The position numbers were made by a program, and so were the translations under genes. A stretch of 64,000 nt of DNA, from NCBI GenBank assembly GCA_947628135.1, contig CANQYT010000009.1, positions 1-64,000 on the forward strand. Direction: 5' to 3'. How positions within the stretch are numbered: position 1 is the first letter of the stretch; each line of letters starts with the position of its first letter. Below are positions 60,079-64,000 of this stretch, piece by piece. A model generated the notes under the pieces. The model made no database searches. It saw nothing but the letters and a program-made list of their open reading frames with translations, and was not told where the DNA came from. Source of the DNA: an uncultured Clostridia bacterium. GTDB taxonomy: Bacteria > Bacillota > Clostridia > Christensenellales > CAG-314.

Positions 60079-61965
60079 ATGAACAAATGTAGCAAATGCG
60101 GTGCAGAGTTCGAAGGCAACTTCTGTCCCGAATGCGGCACGCCTTCACAAGCCCCAAAGGTGTGTCCCAAGTGCGGCGCGCAACTGAAAGAGAACGTCAA
60201 GTTCTGCCCTAATTGCGGCTGCGCCTTTTTGCCGACCCAAGCGGACGAAACGCAAACGGCGTCGTCTGCGCCTTCCGCAAAGGCGCATACGCCCATCGAT
60301 TGGCGAAACAACAAAACGTTGCGCAAAATATTGCTGTTTGCGCCCCTTGTTATCTTCGCCCTTTGGTCGGTGTTGATGTTTGCCTTTATGGCTGCGCCCG
60401 TGATGAAAGGCGAGCCGCCTGTTATGCCAAACGTAAGCGTGTACGGCTTTTTCAATCCGGAAACGGTGGAAAGCGACCCCGATCTTGCCGCAATAACGCC
60501 CGCCGCCGGCGCTTTGGTGGCTATGGCGGCAGTTGCGTTGCTGTATGCGGGTTATCTTGTATATTTGCAATTCAAGGGAGGCAGAGTAGCGCGTTGGCTC
60601 GCTCACTATTTCAGCGTGCTGCCGTACGTTCTCGTATTGGTTTGTACTTCCGTCATCGCCGTCAAGTTTAACGCCTATGCCGAGGGTATGGACGAAATGA
60701 AAGGCAGTTTCGTAAGCGTAACGGTGTCGCTTACCGTAGTGTTTTTGTTGTTGCACGCCGCTTCGCTTGTGCTATGCAAATTGTTCAAAATCTCCGTGAT
60801 TACGCAGGAAGATCGCGAACAAGCCAAGCAACGTTTCGAAGCGTGGTTGGAGCGGCGCAGATATTTGCGTCAATGTCGTCCCGTCATTGCTCAACGCTTA
60901 AAAAAAGAGCCGTATATACGCGGTCGTAGTTGCGGCATAATATGTATTGTGGCAATAATTTGTCTTTTCGTCGCAATTTGTGGCTCTTTGCCATACACAG
61001 TTCAAGCCATAAAATTTCATAGCGATTACGACACGCGCTTTGAGTGGAATTGGAACGGATACCACGCAGGGGAGCTGCTAACCACGGGATATAGTTATAT
61101 ATATACACTGCAGTTTGAATATCTTGAAGAAACGTGGAATGAAATGCCGTCTCAGATTGAAGAATGTTATAGAGTCGCTCAAAAGTATTACGGTAACTAT
61201 CAAGAAGATACGCAAGCACAATCGAAAGGAGTCGATTTCGAAGAATGGTTGCAAAGCAAATCCTATTCAACCCAAAAACTCAATTTCGGCGAATCGATGG
61301 GATATTGGTCTAAGGCGTATCAGGATTGGTGGGCGAATAAGAGATATGTATCAACGTCGGAACTTTACGAACTCGGAGTCGATGGGTATATCGCTCAACG
61401 CTACCCCGACGGTTTTGGCGACTTTGTTGAAGAAGTTACGGGAATAAAATCCGATACAGAGGAAGATTATTTGCAATATTACAAAACAATCGAATATGAA
61501 GCGCGAAGACAAGGGTGGAGTCCCTACACTGGTCCTGTTTTTATTGACAGTTTGCAACTTTTGATTCCGACAATTGTTTCTACTATATTAGGAATTGTGT
61601 CGTGCGTGTTGGCATTTCGCAGAAAGTCGCGTGTTTCGGCGGTGTTGGGTTGGCTGTTTGTTGTTGTGTGTTGCAGTACGTTTATCGGTATGATTTTCCC
61701 AACCTACGAAAACCCGGTTAATAGGGGAGATTTTGTAACGTTTCAAATTGCATTGTACGGTATGCTTCCTTTGGCAATTTTGTTCTCCTTGGTCAACGTA
61801 TCCATCCAGGCGGATGACAAGCGCAAAACCCGCAAACGCTTCAAGCGCGAGTACGATGCACAAATGGCTGCGCAAGGCGACGAGTCGGCGTTGTGGTTTG
61901 TCGCCCACAAAAAAGACCGCAAAAGCAAACGACCCAAGTCAACTGCGGACGTCTCCGACAACTGA
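60079..61965 (+). CDS. Zinc-ribbon membrane protein
   Basis: CSKCGAEFEGNFCPECGTP, CPKCGAQLKENVKFCPNCGCAF; multiple TMs. Confidence 0.8.
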   Translation: MNKCSKCGAEFEGNFCPECGTPSQAPKVCPKCGAQLKENVKFCPNCGCAFLPTQADETQTASSAPSAKAHTPIDWRNNKTLRKILLFAPLVIFALWSVLMFAFMAAPVMKGEPPVMPNVSVYGFFNPETVESDPDLAAITPAAGALVAMAAVALLYAGYLVYLQFKGGRVARWLAHYFSVLPYVLVLVCTSVIAVKFNAYAEGMDEMKGSFVSVTVSLTVVFLLLHAASLVLCKLFKISVITQEDREQAKQRFEAWLERRRYLRQCRPVIAQRLKKEPYIRGRSCGIICIVAIICLFVAICGSLPYTVQAIKFHSDYDTRFEWNWNGYHAGELLTTGYSYIYTLQFEYLEETWNEMPSQIEECYRVAQKYYGNYQEDTQAQSKGVDFEEWLQSKSYSTQKLNFGESMGYWSKAYQDWWANKRYVSTSELYELGVDGYIAQRYPDGFGDFVEEVTGIKSDTEEDYLQYYKTIEYEARRQGWSPYTGPVFIDSLQLLIPTIVSTILGIVSCVLAFRRKSRVSAVLGWLFVVVCCSTFIGMIFPTYENPVNRGDFVTFQIALYGMLPLAILFSLVNVSIQADDKRKTRKRFKREYDAQMAAQGDESALWFVAHKKDRKSKRPKSTADVSDN

Positions 61966-62092
61966 CCGTGCTCCTAAGCGAACGAAATTCATATCAGTTT
62001 ATACACAGTCCCCACGACATAAGCCGCGGGGACTGTTTTTTATGGGAAAATGTTTTGCAACTTACGTAATAAAAAAGCGAACAGTGCACTGT

Positions 62093-62296
62093 TCAAAGCA
62101 CACTTCCGTTTGCAAGGTATCTCAACTTAATGTCCGGCACGTCCAACGCACCGTGGTAGCCGTCTTTTTTCAACTGCGGCAAAGCCTTTGCATAGCCAAG
62201 CATAATTTTACCCGTGTCGGCGTTGTTTGCAAGCCGCCGCGTAGAAAAGAATATCTGCCCCAACCGGCGTTTTTTTGCCGCCGTCCGCTCAAACAA
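62093..62296 (-). pseudogene. Possible remnant of a diaminopimelate dehydrogenase C-terminus
   Basis: TGKIMLGYAKALPQLKKDGYHGALDVPDIKLRYLA recalls the Ddh C-terminal pattern; no intact N-terminal part in the window. Confidence 0.3.
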
Positions 62297-62329
62297 AACA
62301 TTTCTTTTGTTATATTTCTTTTCTGTTTA

Positions 62330-62528
62330 TTGACAAATCTTGTACTATGTTATAAAATATCATTGCAACCCGAATTTAATACATTTTGCAAAGGCATACT
62401 TTACTTAGGTAAAGATGTCCTTATTCGCAACCAAACAAATCCTTTGCAGGATGTATTGTTATTCGGTGTTGCAACAACGCGGATGGGCACTTTACAGGTG
62501 TTGTTCCGCGAGAGCAACACCTTTTTTT
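62330..62528 (+). ncRNA. Structured leader RNA family, member 3 (promoter plus transcript ~62362-62528)
   Basis: TTGACA-N17-TAAAAT; stem ATTGCAACCCGAAT...ATTCGGTGTTGCAAC; inner hairpin CTTTAC-TTAG-GTAAAG; terminator GGTGTTG/CAACACC + T7; CGCGGA (62478-62483) pairs with UCCGCG (62505-62510). Confidence 0.72.
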
Positions 62529-62601
62529 GTTGCGACGCGGCTTTTTCCGCAGGTAAACGGGCGGGCAGAGCAAACGATTTTATGTAAAAGGAGAAACTGT
62601 T

Positions 62602-64000
62602 ATGAAGTCACGCAAAATTTTGGTCGTATTGACGGCGACGCTTATTGCGGTGCTTGCCGTTGTGCTGTTTGCGGCGTGCGACGGACACAAACACATCTAT
62701 TCGGAAGATTGGTCGTACGACGATCAATACCATTGGCATCAAGCAATTTGCGGACACAGCAACGCGACAAGCGGCAAGGCGCAGCACTCTTTGAACGCCG
62801 ACGGCGATTGTTCCGTATGCGGTTATTCCCAATCGGCGAAAGGTCTTTCGTTCGAACTCAACGCCGACGGTGCAAGTTGGCGCGTTGTGGGAATGGAAAA
62901 GTCCAACGCCCAAAACGTGGAAATACCCGCCTACTACAAAGACAAACCCGTAACAAGCGTGGGGCAGGACGCATTTTCAAACAAACGTATCAACTACCTC
63001 ACCGTCCCCGCCACCGTTACGGAAATAGCCCAATCGGCGTTTTCCGCTTGCGATTTGGAGAAGGTAACGTTCGAAGGCGACAGTCAACTGCAAACGATAG
63101 GGGAATTTGCTTTCAGTTCCAACAAATTTACCGAAATAACCATTCCCGCAACGGTCACGAGCATAGGCGACAGCGCATTCGGGTTTACGCCCATACAAAA
63201 AGTTTACTACGACGGCACGCCGGACAAATGGTGCAACATCGAGTTCGGAGATTGGGAAGCCAACCCAATGGCGGCAAACAATCAAGGTTACGACAAAATG
63301 GGCGACAGTCACTTTTACGTCAAGCAAAACGGCGCGTGGACGGAATTGACGGAAATAGAAATTCCCCAAGGCACAACAAAAGTCGGCGACTATGCCTTTT
63401 TCGGCTTTAACAACGTCACGTCGGTGGTCATTCCCGACAGCGTCACGGAAATAGGCGAGATATTTTTCGCCAACGACAATTTGAAAAGTCTCACGTTGCC
63501 CTTTGTGGGTAACGGCACAAACAGCACCGAGTTTTGCTGTATCTTCTCGGGCGGCGACAACCCCAACACGCTAAACGTGGACGTAACGGGCGGCACAAGC
63601 ATAGCGGACAACGCCTTTATCGGTCAAAAACTCAACGTTGTCACCCTGCCCGACGGTCTTGTTGACATAGGCGACTATGCCTTTTCGGGGTCAAGCGTAA
63701 AGGAAATAACTATCCCCCAAAGCGTAAAAAACATAGGCGCAGGCGCTTTCGACTCCCGCGCTTTGCACAGCATTTACTACCGCGGCACGATACAAGATTG
63801 GTGCGACATCGAGTTTGCCGACCGCAACGCCAACCCAATGGCTCACGAATATAACTTTACGGACTACAAACCCAAATTTTACCTACAAAACAACGGCGAT
63901 TGGGACGCTATTACTACGTTGCAAGTTCCCGAAGGCGTGCAACAGTTGCACAGTTACGCCTTTTACGGCTTCGATCAACTTACGTCGGCGACCCTACCCG
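62602..64000 (+). CDS. Surface lipoprotein with BspA-type LRR_5 repeats, truncated by window end (absent from the ORF track because no stop is reached)
   Basis: MKSRKILVVLTATLIAVLAVVLFAACDGHKHIYSEDWSYDDQYHWHQAICGH...CSVCGY; VTEIAQSAFSACDLEKVTFEGDSQLQTIGEFAF repeats. Confidence 0.92.
   Translation, partial: MKSRKILVVLTATLIAVLAVVLFAACDGHKHIYSEDWSYDDQYHWHQAICGHSNATSGKAQHSLNADGDCSVCGYSQSAKGLSFELNADGASWRVVGMEKSNAQNVEIPAYYKDKPVTSVGQDAFSNKRINYLTVPATVTEIAQSAFSACDLEKVTFEGDSQLQTIGEFAFSSNKFTEITIPATVTSIGDSAFGFTPIQKVYYDGTPDKWCNIEFGDWEANPMAANNQGYDKMGDSHFYVKQNGAWTELTEIEIPQGTTKVGDYAFFGFNNVTSVVIPDSVTEIGEIFFANDNLKSLTLPFVGNGTNSTEFCCIFSGGDNPNTLNVDVTGGTSIADNAFIGQKLNVVTLPDGLVDIGDYAFSGSSVKEITIPQSVKNIGAGAFDSRALHSIYYRGTIQDWCDIEFADRNANPMAHEYNFTDYKPKFYLQNNGDWDAITTLQVPEGVQQLHSYAFYGFDQLTSATLP

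Overview
64 kb of a gut-Clostridia-like (Firmicutes) chromosome. Ordinary genes include asd-dapA-dapB, valS with a T-box, groES-groEL, rnj, hslO, lgt, pncB, dCMP deaminase and a NitT/TauT-type ABC transporter. Accessory material: (i) a conjugation-like TraG/VirD4 coupling protein at the left edge; (ii) a ~746-bp array of degenerate ~22-bp repeats just upstream of a compact capsid cassette in P22-like gene order (sigma-like regulator, terminase, portal, scaffold, major capsid, connectors, propeller-like protein, coiled coil), with no visible integrase, tailspike or lysis genes; (iii) double-hairpin REP-like repeat arrays flanking a solitary DUF559 nuclease; (iv) a mosaic dispersed repeat family carrying a promoter-like core; (v) InlB/BspA-type surface lipoproteins. 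The observation I rate highest is a family of three ~150-167-nt structured leader RNAs (about 40953-41110, 59892-60043, 62362-62528). Each starts near +1 of a sigma-A-type promoter and has a long imperfect stem, an internal hairpin competing with that stem, a terminator hairpin, and a terminator-loop/upstream-strand pairing that covaries (CUAUCG:CGGUAG versus CGCGGA:UCCGCG). Each precedes a surface or membrane protein gene. All calls were made by eye from sequence and the ORF track; no database search was run.
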